A stretch of 64,000 bases of DNA from Oscillospiraceae bacterium (GTDB lineage: Bacteria > Bacillota > Clostridia > Oscillospirales > Ruminococcaceae): the NCBI GenBank assembly GCA_017472735.1, contig JAFUOD010000007.1, positions 186,001 to 250,000 on the forward strand, in the 5' to 3' direction. Under the pieces are notes generated by a model. It worked only from the letters and a program-made list of their open reading frames with translations. It had not been told where the DNA came from and did no database searches. Position numbers and translations under genes: made by a program. Position 1 is the first letter of the stretch, and the number at the start of each line of letters is the position of its first letter. Below are positions 19,899 through 29,497 of this stretch, in pieces.

Positions 19899-21863
19899 TT
19901 ACACTATCCTTTTAAACATTTTCTCAATTTCATATTTTGTCATCTTAACGATGATAGGTCTGCCATGCGGGCAGTACCTTAGATCATTGTTAATAATTAA
20001 ATCAACAAGCTTTTCCAGCTCTTCTTTAGTTGTAAAGCTGTTTGCCTTTATAGAGGCTTTGCAAGCGATCGAATGATATAGATCGTCAAAAAGCTCGTCC
20101 CCTGCGTTATTTTTACCGCTGAGCAATATATCAGCAAGCTTAACCAAAAGGTCGGCAGGGTCATCACTTTCGATAAGCACAGGCACGCCCTCTAAACTAA
20201 CCTTAGGCGAAGCCAAAATCTTAACGCCAAAGCCTAAACGATGGCAGGTATCAATGTTATCTGCAATAGCGTCATATTCATCAAATGTAAGCAAAACCTC
20301 AACAGGGCTTAAAAGTGTTTGCATATCAACACATAATGTGCCGTTTTTGAGCTTTTCAAAGTTATATCGCTCGTGTGCGGCGTGCTTGTCTATCAAGTAC
20401 ATCTCATCATCGCACTCGCACACGATGTAAGTTTTAAACAGTTCACCGATCACCTTGACCGATTTTATCTTCACTTCGTCAACAATAGTCTCGGTAATAG
20501 ATTCATGCGATTGTTTTTCAAACGAAGATCTGCTTATGTATTTAAACCTATCGCTTACCTGCGTCAAAGGCGTTTCAGCCTCAGTTCGTTGAATATCATC
20601 AGCCGACGGAAAATGTGTCTTGTCTGTAAATGCGTTTTCCTTTACAGGCATTTCATCAGCAGGTGTCTCTAATGAATCAGTTTTAATTATCCGAGAGTTA
20701 GGTTTCTCATCCTCTTTCCGAGGCATGAAAGAATCTTTCAAGTCGTTTATTATCTCAGACTTGGGTGAATGGAACATTAACTGACTGCCGCTTAACTTGG
20801 GCTCAGGCTGTTTATAAACTTCGTTAGAGGTGAGCTTATGAGCAGGCTGGATATTGGAAGGCTTGTTCTGAGTGTCAAAATTCATCAACGAGTTTTTAAC
20901 CGCAAAGTATACAGCGTCATAAACTGATTTTTCTTCCGAAAATCTTATTTCAATTTTAGCAGGGTGAACATTAACATCAATATTTGCAGGGTTAATGCCG
21001 ATCATTAAAACACAGCCCGGGAACTTACCTGTCATCATCTGATTGCGATAAGCTTCCTCAAGCGCTACCATGCAGGTTACGCTTTTTACATATCGAGAAT
21101 TGACAAAGAAATTCTGATAAGCACGGTTAGCTTTAGAATTCAAAGGGCGGGTTACATAGCCCTTTACAGAGATACTGCCAAGTGAGTAATCTACAGGTAT
21201 AACGCCCATTGAAAATTCTCTGCCGAAAACAGCGTAAATAGCCGATGAAAGCTTGCCATCGCCCGATGTGACAAACTCGGTCTTGTTATCACGAATAAAT
21301 TTGAATGAAATTTCGGGATGAGAGAGCGCAAGCTTTTGTAAAATCGTTGCAATTGCATTGCCCTCGCTAACGTCTTTTTTAAGGAACTTTAAGCGTGCGG
21401 GAACATTATAAAAAATATCACGGATAATGAAGGTCGTTCCATTCGGGCAGCCGCTTGTTTCAAAAGACTGTTCAACTCCGCCTTCAATCAGATAGTGCCA
21501 GCCAAGCTCATCCTCGGGACGTTTGGTTATAACATCTACTTTAGATACAGCGCAAATTGATGCGAGCGCTTCCCCTCTGAAGCCGAGGGTAGCAATGCTT
21601 AAAAGGTCATCCGAATCAGAGATTTTACTTGTTGCATGGCGCACGAAAGCAAGCGGTATGTCGTCGCGTGACATGCCGCAGCCGTTGTCAGTTATACGGA
21701 TATATGTTCTGCCGCCGTTTTTGATTTCGACGGTAATATTGTCAGCTCCTGCGTCAATAGAATTCTCAATCATTTCCTTGACGACTGATGAGGGTCTTTC
21801 AATAACCTCGCCTGCTGCAATAAGCTCATATACCGATTTGGCAAGCAGCTTAATTGCTCCCAT
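19899..21863 (-). CDS. mutL: DNA mismatch repair protein MutL (endonuclease type)
   Basis: A 654-residue MutL. The N-terminal GHKL ATPase has IENSIDAGAD, the DNGCGM loop and GFRGEALASI. The C-terminal domain has the nuclease motif in the form DKHAAHERYNFE, which fits DQHA-xx-E-xxxx-E with Lys for Gln, plus CPHGRP near the end. It should therefore nick the error-containing strand, as in other bacteria that lack MutH. The central linker (about 335-460) is low in complexity. SD AAGGAG precedes the ATG, and mutS is nine bases upstream. Confidence 0.96.
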   Translation of the reverse strand: MGAIKLLAKSVYELIAAGEVIERPSSVVKEMIENSIDAGADNITVEIKNGGRTYIRITDNGCGMSRDDIPLAFVRHATSKISDSDDLLSIATLGFRGEALASICAVSKVDVITKRPEDELGWHYLIEGGVEQSFETSGCPNGTTFIIRDIFYNVPARLKFLKKDVSEGNAIATILQKLALSHPEISFKFIRDNKTEFVTSGDGKLSSAIYAVFGREFSMGVIPVDYSLGSISVKGYVTRPLNSKANRAYQNFFVNSRYVKSVTCMVALEEAYRNQMMTGKFPGCVLMIGINPANIDVNVHPAKIEIRFSEEKSVYDAVYFAVKNSLMNFDTQNKPSNIQPAHKLTSNEVYKQPEPKLSGSQLMFHSPKSEIINDLKDSFMPRKEDEKPNSRIIKTDSLETPADEMPVKENAFTDKTHFPSADDIQRTEAETPLTQVSDRFKYISRSSFEKQSHESITETIVDEVKIKSVKVIGELFKTYIVCECDDEMYLIDKHAAHERYNFEKLKNGTLCVDMQTLLSPVEVLLTFDEYDAIADNIDTCHRLGFGVKILASPKVSLEGVPVLIESDDPADLLVKLADILLSGKNNAGDELFDDLYHSIACKASIKANSFTTKEELEKLVDLIINNDLRYCPHGRPIIVKMTKYEIEKMFKRIV

Positions 21864-21872
21864 GTATTCTCC

Positions 21873-24491
21873 TTAAATGTACGTTATTACATCTTCAACA
21901 AGCTCACGAAGTTCGGTATCCGAAAGCTCGTTTATGTTAGTCTTTCTTAAAATATCAATTGCTGTTGATTCGCTGATCGAATCAAACGAGATCTGATCGT
22001 TATTTGAGGATCTTGCAGGTGTGCCCAAGGCGTTCTTAGCTTCTAATTCAGTAAGAAGCTCCTTAGCCCGTCTTAATATCTTAGCAGGCAGACCTGCGAG
22101 CTTTGCAACCTCAATACCGTAGCTTTCATCAACGCCGCCGCGAACAATTTTTCTTAAGAATCTTATGCTGTCACCGCTTCGCTTAACTGCAACGCTGTAG
22201 TTTTTAACGCCACAAACAGTATCCTCAAGCTCAACAAGCTCGTGATAATGGGTTGCAAACAAAGTTTTGCAACCGATGTTCTTTTGGTTTGCGATATACT
22301 CTGCAACACTTTGAGCAATGCTTATGCCGTCGAAGGTCGAGGTTCCTCTGCCAACTTCGTCTAAGATTACAAGGCTGCGCTGAGTTGCGTGCTTAACAAT
22401 ATCGGCAACCTCGCTCATTTCAACCATGAAAGTAGACTGACCTGCTGAAAGGTCGTCAGAAGCTCCTACTCGGGTGAAAATCTGGTCAACAACCGATATT
22501 TTTGCATAATCGGCAGGAACAAAACAACCGATCTGCGCCATAAGGGTAATAAGCGCTACCTGTCTCATATACGTTGATTTACCCGACATATTGGGACCGG
22601 TTATGATAGACATCCTGTTATCCGAAAGGTCTAAGTAAGTATCGTTAGGGACAAACATCTCGTCTTTAAGCATAAGCTCAACAACGGGGTGTCTGCCGTT
22701 TTTAATGTTTATAATGCCGTCAATTGCAATCTCGGGCTTAGAATAGTTATTGTTTATGGCAACAGTTGCAAACGAAGCAATAACATCGGTGTGTGCAAGC
22801 GCTGTAGCTGTCTTTTGAATAACATCGAGCCAGCTTGCAACAAAGTCCCTAACCTCGTTAAAAATTTCCGCTTCAAGCGCTGCAATTTTTTCAGAGGCTC
22901 CCAAAATAAGGTTTTCAGCATTTTTAAGCTCCTCGGTAATAAAGCGCTCGGCATTTGCAAGTGTTTGTTTTCTTATGTAATCCGAAGGTACAAGGTCATA
23001 GAATGAACGAGTAACTTCTATATAATATCCGAATACTCGGTTATAGCCGATTTTAAGGTTCTTAATACCTGTTCTTTCACGCTCGCGTGAAGCGATATCC
23101 TCGATAATTCCCTTGCCATTTTTCATAACATTGCGAAGATTATCAAGTTCGTCGTTAAAGCCTTCTTTAATTACGTTACCGTCTTTTAAAGCAGAAGGAG
23201 GATTATCGACGATCGCATTTTCAATAAGCGCACTTATATCTTCTAAAACTGATATATCGTTATTAAGCTCTGAGATAAGATCAGACTTAAAACGAGACAG
23301 AAGCTCTTTAACAACAGGCAGTTTAAGAGCTGTGTATGAAAGCGATTTTAAATCGTTGGGTGTAGCGGTTTTATACATCACGCGTGTCATTAAGCGCTCA
23401 ATGTCGTAAACACCCGAAAGCGCTTCGCAAAGCTCGCCCAAATCAATTGAATTCTGACTCATCGCTTCTACTGCGTCAAGTCGTCTGATTATTCTGTAAG
23501 GGTTAATTAAGGGCTGTTCGATGTATGACTTAAGCATACGTCTGCCCATTGAAGTTTTAGTGTGGTCAAGCACCCACAAAAGTGAGCCTTTCTTATCACC
23601 ATTACGCATGGTTTTAGATATCTCAAGGTTATTTCTTGCGGTATAGCCCAAAATCATGACCTGCTCACCGTCATGCTGAGTGATGGAAGAAAATCTGCCG
23701 ACGTTAGTTTTTTGCGTATCGTAAATATAGCCGAACAAAGCGGCAACTGATTTTGTAGATTCATTGGCTTCGTTAAGTCCCAAAGCTTCAATAGAATCGC
23801 AGGAAAACTGTGCAAAAATTGCGTTAATGTTTGATTCAACATCAAACTTTTTATCATCAAGAGTATGCAGGCTTACATGCATCTTATCAGAGATAAAGCT
23901 GCATACTGCATTGAGCTTAAGAAAATCCCTCTGACAGAGAATCTCAACGGGTGAAAACCGTGAAAGCTTGTTGATTATGCCTACTTCAAGCTCTTTGTCG
24001 GTAACATTGAATAAGTGTGCCTCGCCTGTTGACATATCGGCAAAACAAAGTGCTGCCGATTTGTCGTAAAGGTAGCAAGAACACAACCAGTTGTTCTTTT
24101 CCTCGTCAAGCATAGTGCTTTCAATAAGCGTGCCGGGAGTGACGATTCTGACGATCTCTCGCTTAACAATGCCCTTTGCGGTTGCGGGGTCTTCAACCTG
24201 GTCGCAAATAACAACATCGTGACCAAACTCAATAAGCCTTTTTATATAGAGGTCACAGGCATGATAAGGTACGCCGCACATGGGCGCACGCTCCTCAAGT
24301 CCGCAATCTCTTCCGGTCAGAGCGAGCTCAAGCTCACTTGAAACTATCAAAGCATCATCAAAGAACATTTCAAAAAAGTCGCCAAGGCGGAAGAATACCA
24401 CCTTATCCATGTTCTGAATCTTCACGTCATAATATTGGCGCATTCCCTGCGACAGCTTTGAGGGGTCAATATCTTTAATTCTTAATGGCAT
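21873..24491 (-). CDS. mutS: DNA mismatch recognition protein MutS
   Basis: An 872-residue MutS. The N-terminal mismatch-reading Phe-X-Glu motif is present (GDFFEMF), and the C-terminal ATPase has Walker A GPNMSGKST and the DEVGRGTSTFDG signature. It detects mispairs and recruits MutL, encoded next. The start chosen is the ATG at 24491 (MPLRIKDID), because GGAG lies eight bases upstream; a GTG nine bases earlier overlaps that SD. The YlbF-family gene lies 36 bases upstream, so the four genes probably form one transcription unit from the promoter at 24997-25025. Confidence 0.97.
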   Translation of the reverse strand: MPLRIKDIDPSKLSQGMRQYYDVKIQNMDKVVFFRLGDFFEMFFDDALIVSSELELALTGRDCGLEERAPMCGVPYHACDLYIKRLIEFGHDVVICDQVEDPATAKGIVKREIVRIVTPGTLIESTMLDEEKNNWLCSCYLYDKSAALCFADMSTGEAHLFNVTDKELEVGIINKLSRFSPVEILCQRDFLKLNAVCSFISDKMHVSLHTLDDKKFDVESNINAIFAQFSCDSIEALGLNEANESTKSVAALFGYIYDTQKTNVGRFSSITQHDGEQVMILGYTARNNLEISKTMRNGDKKGSLLWVLDHTKTSMGRRMLKSYIEQPLINPYRIIRRLDAVEAMSQNSIDLGELCEALSGVYDIERLMTRVMYKTATPNDLKSLSYTALKLPVVKELLSRFKSDLISELNNDISVLEDISALIENAIVDNPPSALKDGNVIKEGFNDELDNLRNVMKNGKGIIEDIASRERERTGIKNLKIGYNRVFGYYIEVTRSFYDLVPSDYIRKQTLANAERFITEELKNAENLILGASEKIAALEAEIFNEVRDFVASWLDVIQKTATALAHTDVIASFATVAINNNYSKPEIAIDGIINIKNGRHPVVELMLKDEMFVPNDTYLDLSDNRMSIITGPNMSGKSTYMRQVALITLMAQIGCFVPADYAKISVVDQIFTRVGASDDLSAGQSTFMVEMSEVADIVKHATQRSLVILDEVGRGTSTFDGISIAQSVAEYIANQKNIGCKTLFATHYHELVELEDTVCGVKNYSVAVKRSGDSIRFLRKIVRGGVDESYGIEVAKLAGLPAKILRRAKELLTELEAKNALGTPARSSNNDQISFDSISESTAIDILRKTNINELSDTELRELVEDVITYI

Positions 24492-24527
24492 GAGTCTCAC
24501 TCCGTATCGAAAAAGTTTGTCAGTTAA

Positions 24528-24935
24528 TTAGTGGCATCCTCCGCAGGTAGAGCAGCTGCCCGAGCAGGAATGTGCCTTTGCTTCACAGGTAGCAGGGTCT
24601 TCACCGTTAGCACAGAGGGTAATGATGGTGTTGATCTGGTTCAAAAGATCGTCCATATCAGCTTTAGCACTGTTGTAAGCAACCATGTTGGGGTTGCCCA
24701 TGATCTTTCCGTAAAGGTTTCTAACATCTTCATTGATCTTAGCAATCTTTTCGGGGTCCTTTTCGGTCTTCGACATTTCCTGATTGAGCTGTGTTCTGCC
24801 CGTGTTGAAATCAGAAATGAGCTGCTGAAGCTCGGTATCAGCGTCGTTAGCTTCTCTTGCGGCATAGTAAGCAGTGTATCTTGCATCCTGCTGTAAAGCC
24901 TTGCCGAGTTCTCTGGTAAGTTCGATTACTGTCAT
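24528..24935 (-). CDS. YlbF/YmcA-family protein with Cys-rich tail
   Basis: A 135-residue, mainly helical protein of the YlbF/YmcA (Ric) family, with six cysteines packed at the end: 108, 117, 124, 128, 131 and 134 (tail CSGSCSTCGGCH). In Bacillus, YlbF, YmcA and YaaT form an iron-sulfur complex that guides RNase Y; the tail here could hold such a cluster, which is inference. The start is the ATG at 24935, with GGAG eight bases upstream; the reading frame is open for 42 more codons upstream, but that stretch contains the promoter. It lies just before mutS. Confidence 0.75.
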   Translation of the reverse strand: MTVIELTRELGKALQQDARYTAYYAAREANDADTELQQLISDFNTGRTQLNQEMSKTEKDPEKIAKINEDVRNLYGKIMGNPNMVAYNSAKADMDDLLNQINTIITLCANGEDPATCEAKAHSCSGSCSTCGGCH

Positions 24936-24996
24936 CTTTATATCTCCTAAAACTAATATTTTTATCAATGTATAAGTTACATCAATAATTAGTATT

Positions 24997-25025
24997 AGTT
25001 TACCACAAAAGATTGAAAAATTCAA
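24997..25025 (-). promoter_or_regulatory. SigA-type promoter for the ylbF-mutS-mutL-miaA unit
   Basis: On the minus strand TTGAAT (25020-25025), 17 bases, then TAAACT (24997-25002). It is back to back with the dnaD-operon promoter. Confidence 0.65.
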
Positions 25026-25084
25026 TACCCCGAACACTAAAGATAGTGTAAATTTCAACATTTATGCAGTTATATATAAAACGA

Positions 25085-25113
25085 TTGAAAAAAGTGTTTA
25101 TTTATGATATAAT
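25085..25113 (+). promoter_or_regulatory. SigA-type promoter for the dnaD-dnaC operon
   Basis: TTGAAA (25085-25090), 17 bases, then TATAAT (25108-25113), about 35 bases before the start codon. Confidence 0.8.
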
Positions 25114-25148
25114 TATTTAGAATTTATGATTTTAAGGAGTGTACCGTG

Positions 25149-26096
25149 ATGAAGGTAAGCATAAAACAAGGCAAATGGAAAAGATATTTTTCTGTTCCCT
25201 GTGCCTTGACTGATGAATATTTAAAGCTTGCCGATGCGGCATCTTTAAAAGTTTTGCTTTATTTGCTGGCAAGCGAATCAGACGAAAACGTTGCAGAAAA
25301 GGTTATTTCGTCAACCGGTATTACTAAAACTGAATTTGATGGCGCTGTTGCATTCTGGAAGCAATATGACATTATTGATTCGGATAACGAAATAGAAATA
25401 AACACTGCTGTATCAACTGCTGATAAAGCTAAAAATGAACAGATTGTTGCAAAGATAGTTCATTCTCATTACACCCCCGGCGATATTGCAAAAATGCTTT
25501 CGGATGATGTGAATATGCGCAGGTTATTTGATGAAGCCGAAATAACACTCGGCAGGATTTTAAAGCACGCTGACCGCGAAACACTCATCTGCTTAAAGGA
25601 TTATTACGGATTTAAGCCGATGTCAATTATAGCGATTCTGTCTTACTGTGCAAGCCTCGATAAAACCTCGGCAAGATATATCGAGGGTGTTGCAAAGGGC
25701 TTGTTTGATAAGGGCATTACCGATTTCAGTGATATTGAAGATGAGTTCTCGCGCCTTAACGAAGTTCATTCATTTGAAAACAAGGTTAAAAGTGCTTTTG
25801 GACTTGAAACAAAACTTACCCCTAAGCAAAAGAGCTTTATTGAAAGCTGGAAGGCTTTAGGCTTTGATATTGATATGATTTCACTTGCCTCGGAAAGGTG
25901 CATTGATTCTACAAACAAAATCTACTTCCCTTACATAAACAAAATTCTTTCGAGCTGGGCTGAAAATAATATTTTTACTCGTGAGGAAGCCGAAAAAGAA
26001 AGCAAGCCAATACAGAATCAGAAGATCGAAAAGACAAGCTCGTTTGATTTAGATGAATTTGATGCATTAACTCTTGGAATAGACAATAACAAATAA
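25149..26096 (+). CDS. DnaD-domain primosome protein
   Basis: A 315-residue protein with two DnaD/DnaB2-type helical domains: one at about 105-200 (with LKDYYGFKPMSIIAIL) and one at about 215-285 ending in the YFPYINKILSSWAENNI motif typical of the family. Such proteins help load the replicative helicase at oriC or restart sites. The DnaC-like ATPase follows after 21 bases, which supports that role. Either the GTG at 25146 or the ATG at 25149 could start it; AAGGAG is six or nine bases upstream. The ATG is preferred. Confidence 0.88.
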   Translation: MKVSIKQGKWKRYFSVPCALTDEYLKLADAASLKVLLYLLASESDENVAEKVISSTGITKTEFDGAVAFWKQYDIIDSDNEIEINTAVSTADKAKNEQIVAKIVHSHYTPGDIAKMLSDDVNMRRLFDEAEITLGRILKHADRETLICLKDYYGFKPMSIIAILSYCASLDKTSARYIEGVAKGLFDKGITDFSDIEDEFSRLNEVHSFENKVKSAFGLETKLTPKQKSFIESWKALGFDIDMISLASERCIDSTNKIYFPYINKILSSWAENNIFTREEAEKESKPIQNQKIEKTSSFDLDEFDALTLGIDNNK

Positions 26097-26117
26097 TTAT
26101 TTAAGGACATAAATGTT

Positions 26118-27110
26118 ATGAAATACTCACCCGAAGCTTTGCGCTCGGCATATGCCGAGCTTGATAATCGCCGTGAAAAAGCACTGGCTGTTCACAATTC
26201 ACACGTTGCAACCATTGAAGCTTACCCCGAGATTTACTGTGTTTACACAAACATACTCTCGACAAAGACTAAGCTTGCAAATGTTATTTTTTCAAAAAAA
26301 GATGATATAAAAGCTGAAATTGAAAGAATTAAAGATGAAAACCTTGAAATGCAGTCAAAGCTTAAAGCGCTCCTTATCAGCTTTGGCTATTCGCCTGATT
26401 ACCTTGATGTTAAGTATACCTGCCCCAAGTGCAGCGATACAGGCACCTCTAACGGCAACAGATGCGAATGTGTAACTGCACTTTTGGATAAGTATTCGGT
26501 TTATGAGCTTAATAAGCAGTGCAAGATCAAGCTTCATACATTTGCCGAATTCAATCTTGACTATTACCCCGAGAGTGTTACTTACAAAGGCAATGTAATA
26601 AATGCAAAAGAGAAAATGATGCAAAACCTTAAGTTCTGCATTGATTACACAAACAATTTCTCGCTCGACTCACCCGGTTTATTGCTGTTGGGAGAAACAG
26701 GTTTGGGCAAGACCTTCCTATCCTCTTGCATTGCGTGCGAGGTGCTTAAAAAAGGTTACAGCGTTGCATTTGATTCGATTCAGAACTATTTGCGAGACAT
26801 TGAAAAAGAGCACTTCGGCAGGTCGCAGGGCGATACCCTTGAAACCCTTTTAAATGCAGACCTCGTTATTTTAGATGATCTTGGCAGTGAGTTTTCGTCA
26901 AGCTTTAATTCCGCATCTATCTATAACATCATAAACAGCCGTGCAAACATGGGCAAGCCCACCGTTGTTTCAACAAATCTCTCGCTTGAGGATTTGCAGG
27001 CAAGATATGACGACAGAATTATCTCTCGCCTTTTGGGAATGTATTTAACACTTCGCTTCATCGGTTCAGATATAAGACTTATTAAAAGAAAAAACGGTGA
27101 GGTAATGTAA
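26118..27110 (+). CDS. DnaC/DnaI-like helicase loader ATPase
   Basis: A 330-residue AAA+ protein. A zinc-finger-like set of cysteines (Cys102, 105, 116, 118) precedes the ATPase domain, with Walker A GETGLGKT at 192-199 and Walker B VILDDLGSE. This is the DnaI/DnaC layout: an N-terminal helicase-binding part and a C-terminal ATPase that loads DnaB-type helicase. It is co-transcribed with the DnaD-like gene. The stop is directly followed by the ATG of a lipoprotein gene. Confidence 0.92.
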   Translation: MKYSPEALRSAYAELDNRREKALAVHNSHVATIEAYPEIYCVYTNILSTKTKLANVIFSKKDDIKAEIERIKDENLEMQSKLKALLISFGYSPDYLDVKYTCPKCSDTGTSNGNRCECVTALLDKYSVYELNKQCKIKLHTFAEFNLDYYPESVTYKGNVINAKEKMMQNLKFCIDYTNNFSLDSPGLLLLGETGLGKTFLSSCIACEVLKKGYSVAFDSIQNYLRDIEKEHFGRSQGDTLETLLNADLVILDDLGSEFSSSFNSASIYNIINSRANMGKPTVVSTNLSLEDLQARYDDRIISRLLGMYLTLRFIGSDIRLIKRKNGEVM

Positions 27111-28232
27111 ATGAGAAGATTTATAGTTTTTATTGCATTTGTTTTGTTGCTAACAGCTTGCAAAGCAAATACCCAAAATGACCCTTTGGATAATCCACTT
27201 GTATCGTCAGACTTTGCTACACTAGATACATTGGATTCATCCGAGGAGCCAACTTCGGTTACAACTTCTGAAACTCAGATTACCACCGAAAGTGAAGCAA
27301 CGACATCTTCGATGACTTCGCAAGCGATTGAATCGGAAAGTGAGACTACCACATCCATAACTGAGGCAACTACTGATGAAACCACAACCGAATCAACTAC
27401 AACTACCGAAGCAACAACTACAACAGAAGCTACCACGGCTGAAATCACAACAGTTGAAGAAGTGACAACACCTAAAACAACTGTCGAGGTAGATGAAAAT
27501 GGCTATCCGATACTTGAACCGCTTGATCCCGTGCTTGAACAGGAAATAATTAACGCCTATATAGACACGCTTCCCGACAGTGTCAAAAATGATCCCGGTT
27601 TCTGCGGAGCATATATCTACATCTATTACGGAACATATGATGGATACCCTGTCGTTGCAATGAATTATCATGGAGCGGTATCCAGCAGTTTGATATCTCA
27701 GAATGTTCTGAATTATTGGTTTGATTTCCCGGGTGAATTTCTGATTCAGGCATATTCTGACGGTAAGTTTGAAGATATAAGCATTATCGCAGATAACAAT
27801 GAAGATGCAATCGCAACAATGCATTATTATCACACGCAAGCTATGGATAACAGGAATTCAAAAGACGATAGCGCTTCCTATCCTGAAATTGAGCCGCTAA
27901 GCGATGAAGCTATGCAAACTCTTATTACAGATTATACTGAATGCCTGCCCGATGAAATAACAAGCAGCATTGACTTTGAATACGCATTTATTTATCGCTA
28001 TTTTGGCACATACAATGGATATGAAGTTGTCATAATGGACTATAGCATGTCAATGCATCCGGACGCTGAAGGCACCATCTGGATTGGAGATTATGAATTC
28101 TATATTCCCTACTTGGGTATTGAATTTCTTGTGCATAAAGACAACAGCTTCATTACATTGCAAAAAGCATATATTGACGGACTTTTAACTGACGAAGATA
28201 TGCGAGCTATCGAACACTACTCTAAACACTAA
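27111..28232 (+). CDS. Lipoprotein with Thr-rich linker and duplicated domain
   Basis: A 373-residue secreted protein. The signal peptide ends in the lipobox LTAC, so Cys17 would be lipidated. Residues about 45-125 are a Thr/Ser/Glu-rich linker. Two related units follow: about 130-245 and 256-370, each with YP.(L/I)EPL, a helix ending LPD, then an (I/F)IY.Y.GTY.GY.VV.M.Y core. I do not recognise the family. The ATG touches the dnaC stop with no gap, so translation is probably coupled to a cytoplasmic replication gene, which is odd for a cell-surface protein. The terminator at 28237-28274 closes the operon. Confidence 0.75.
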   Translation: MRRFIVFIAFVLLLTACKANTQNDPLDNPLVSSDFATLDTLDSSEEPTSVTTSETQITTESEATTSSMTSQAIESESETTTSITEATTDETTTESTTTTEATTTTEATTAEITTVEEVTTPKTTVEVDENGYPILEPLDPVLEQEIINAYIDTLPDSVKNDPGFCGAYIYIYYGTYDGYPVVAMNYHGAVSSSLISQNVLNYWFDFPGEFLIQAYSDGKFEDISIIADNNEDAIATMHYYHTQAMDNRNSKDDSASYPEIEPLSDEAMQTLITDYTECLPDEITSSIDFEYAFIYRYFGTYNGYEVVIMDYSMSMHPDAEGTIWIGDYEFYIPYLGIEFLVHKDNSFITLQKAYIDGLLTDEDMRAIEHYSKH

Positions 28233-28236
28233 CATT

Positions 28237-28274
28237 AAAAGCACCTATGATGAATCAACATCATAAGTGCTTTT
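28237..28274. terminator. Bidirectional terminator between the lipoprotein gene and tyrS
   Basis: AAAAGCAC and GTGCTTTT enclose an inner ATGATG/CATCAT stem. T-runs lie on both sides, so it can end the plus-strand dnaD operon and the minus-strand tyrS unit. Confidence 0.85.
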
Positions 28275-28278
28275 TCTT

Positions 28279-29478
28279 TTACTTCTTTATCAGCTTAACA
28301 ATCTGCTTTTTGCCCTTTTTAAGAATAACCTCGTTTGAAAGGTCGATTACAAAGTTAACATCCGTCACCTTTACATCGTTAACCGAAACACCGCCCTGCT
28401 GAATTAAACGTCTTGCTTCAGCTTTAGAGGGCGCAAGCTTTGACATAACAAGTGCGTCGAGCGCGCCGACAGAGTCAGTTTCAAATTCAAAGGTCGGCAT
28501 ATTTTCGCTCGAGCCAGCGCCGCCGAATACACTCTTTGCGGTATCTAATGCTTTGGTTGCTTCCTCCTCACCGTGAACGAGTTTTGTGAGTTCATAAGCC
28601 AAAATCTCCTTAGCCTTGTTAAGCTCGCTTCCCTCCCATTTGTCCATTGCGTCAATCTCTTCAAGAGGAAGGAATGTGAGCATTCTTATACACTTCAAAA
28701 CGTCACTGTCCGAAACATTTCTCCAATACTGGAAGAATTCATAAGGTGTTGTCTTCTTAGGATCGAGCCAAACAGCGTTACCTGCAGTTTTGCCCATCTT
28801 TTTGCCCTGAGAGTCGGTAAGAAGAGTTATAGTCATACAATGAGCGTCCTTACCAAGCTTACGGCGAATGAGCTCGGTACCGCCGAGCATATTAGACCAC
28901 TGATCGTTACCGCCGAACTGCATATTACAGCCGTGGCTTTGGTAGAGATGATAGAAGTCATAAGACTGCATGATCATATAATTGAATTCAAGGAAGCTAA
29001 GACCGTTTTCCATACGCTGTTTATAGCATTCTGCTCTTAACATATTGTTTACAGAGAAGCAAGCACCTACCTCGCGCAAGAGATCAACATAGTTAAGGTT
29101 CAAAAGCCAGTCAGCGTTGTTAACCATCTGCGCCTTGCCTTCGCCAAAGTCGATGAAACGTTCCATCTGACGCTTAAAGCATTCAGCATTGTGATTAATG
29201 TCATCAATAGTAAGCATTTTTCTCATATCGGTTCTGCCCGAGGGATCACCAATCATGGTTGTGCCGCCGCCGATGAGCGCAATGGGCTTGTTGCCTGCCA
29301 TCTGCAGACGCTTCATAAGAGTGAGAGCCATAAAGTGACCTGCAGTAAGTGAATCGGCTGTACAGTCAAAACCGATATAGAATGTAGCTTTACCGTTATT
29401 GATCATTTCGCGAATATGTTCTTCATCAGTAACCTGGGCAATTAAGCCGCGGGCTTTAAGTTCTTCATAAATTTGCAT
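28279..29478 (-). CDS. tyrS: Tyrosyl-tRNA synthetase
   Basis: A 399-residue class I synthetase. The HIGH-type motif is TAGHF in the segment after GFDCTADSL, the KMSKS-type motif is KKMGKTAGN, and a C-terminal S4 domain (about 335-395) binds tRNA. It charges tRNA(Tyr). It is a single-gene transcription unit with its own promoter (29765-29793), a tyrosine T-box leader and a terminator at 28237-28274. SD AAGGAGAG precedes the ATG. Confidence 0.97.
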   Translation of the reverse strand: MQIYEELKARGLIAQVTDEEHIREMINNGKATFYIGFDCTADSLTAGHFMALTLMKRLQMAGNKPIALIGGGTTMIGDPSGRTDMRKMLTIDDINHNAECFKRQMERFIDFGEGKAQMVNNADWLLNLNYVDLLREVGACFSVNNMLRAECYKQRMENGLSFLEFNYMIMQSYDFYHLYQSHGCNMQFGGNDQWSNMLGGTELIRRKLGKDAHCMTITLLTDSQGKKMGKTAGNAVWLDPKKTTPYEFFQYWRNVSDSDVLKCIRMLTFLPLEEIDAMDKWEGSELNKAKEILAYELTKLVHGEEEATKALDTAKSVFGGAGSSENMPTFEFETDSVGALDALVMSKLAPSKAEARRLIQQGGVSVNDVKVTDVNFVIDLSNEVILKKGKKQIVKLIKK

Positions 29479-29497
29479 TGTTATCTCTCCTTAAAAA

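Noticed and set aside
24936..25061. Upstream extension of the YlbF-family gene (42 more codons)
   Set aside because: The stretch contains the promoter and has no SD at its far end, and the ATG at 24935 has an ideal SD.
27375..27480. Simple-sequence repeat that might switch by slippage in the lipoprotein linker
   Set aside because: The Thr codons are mixed ACA/ACT/ACC and not a uniform repeat, so slippage-based phase variation is unlikely.
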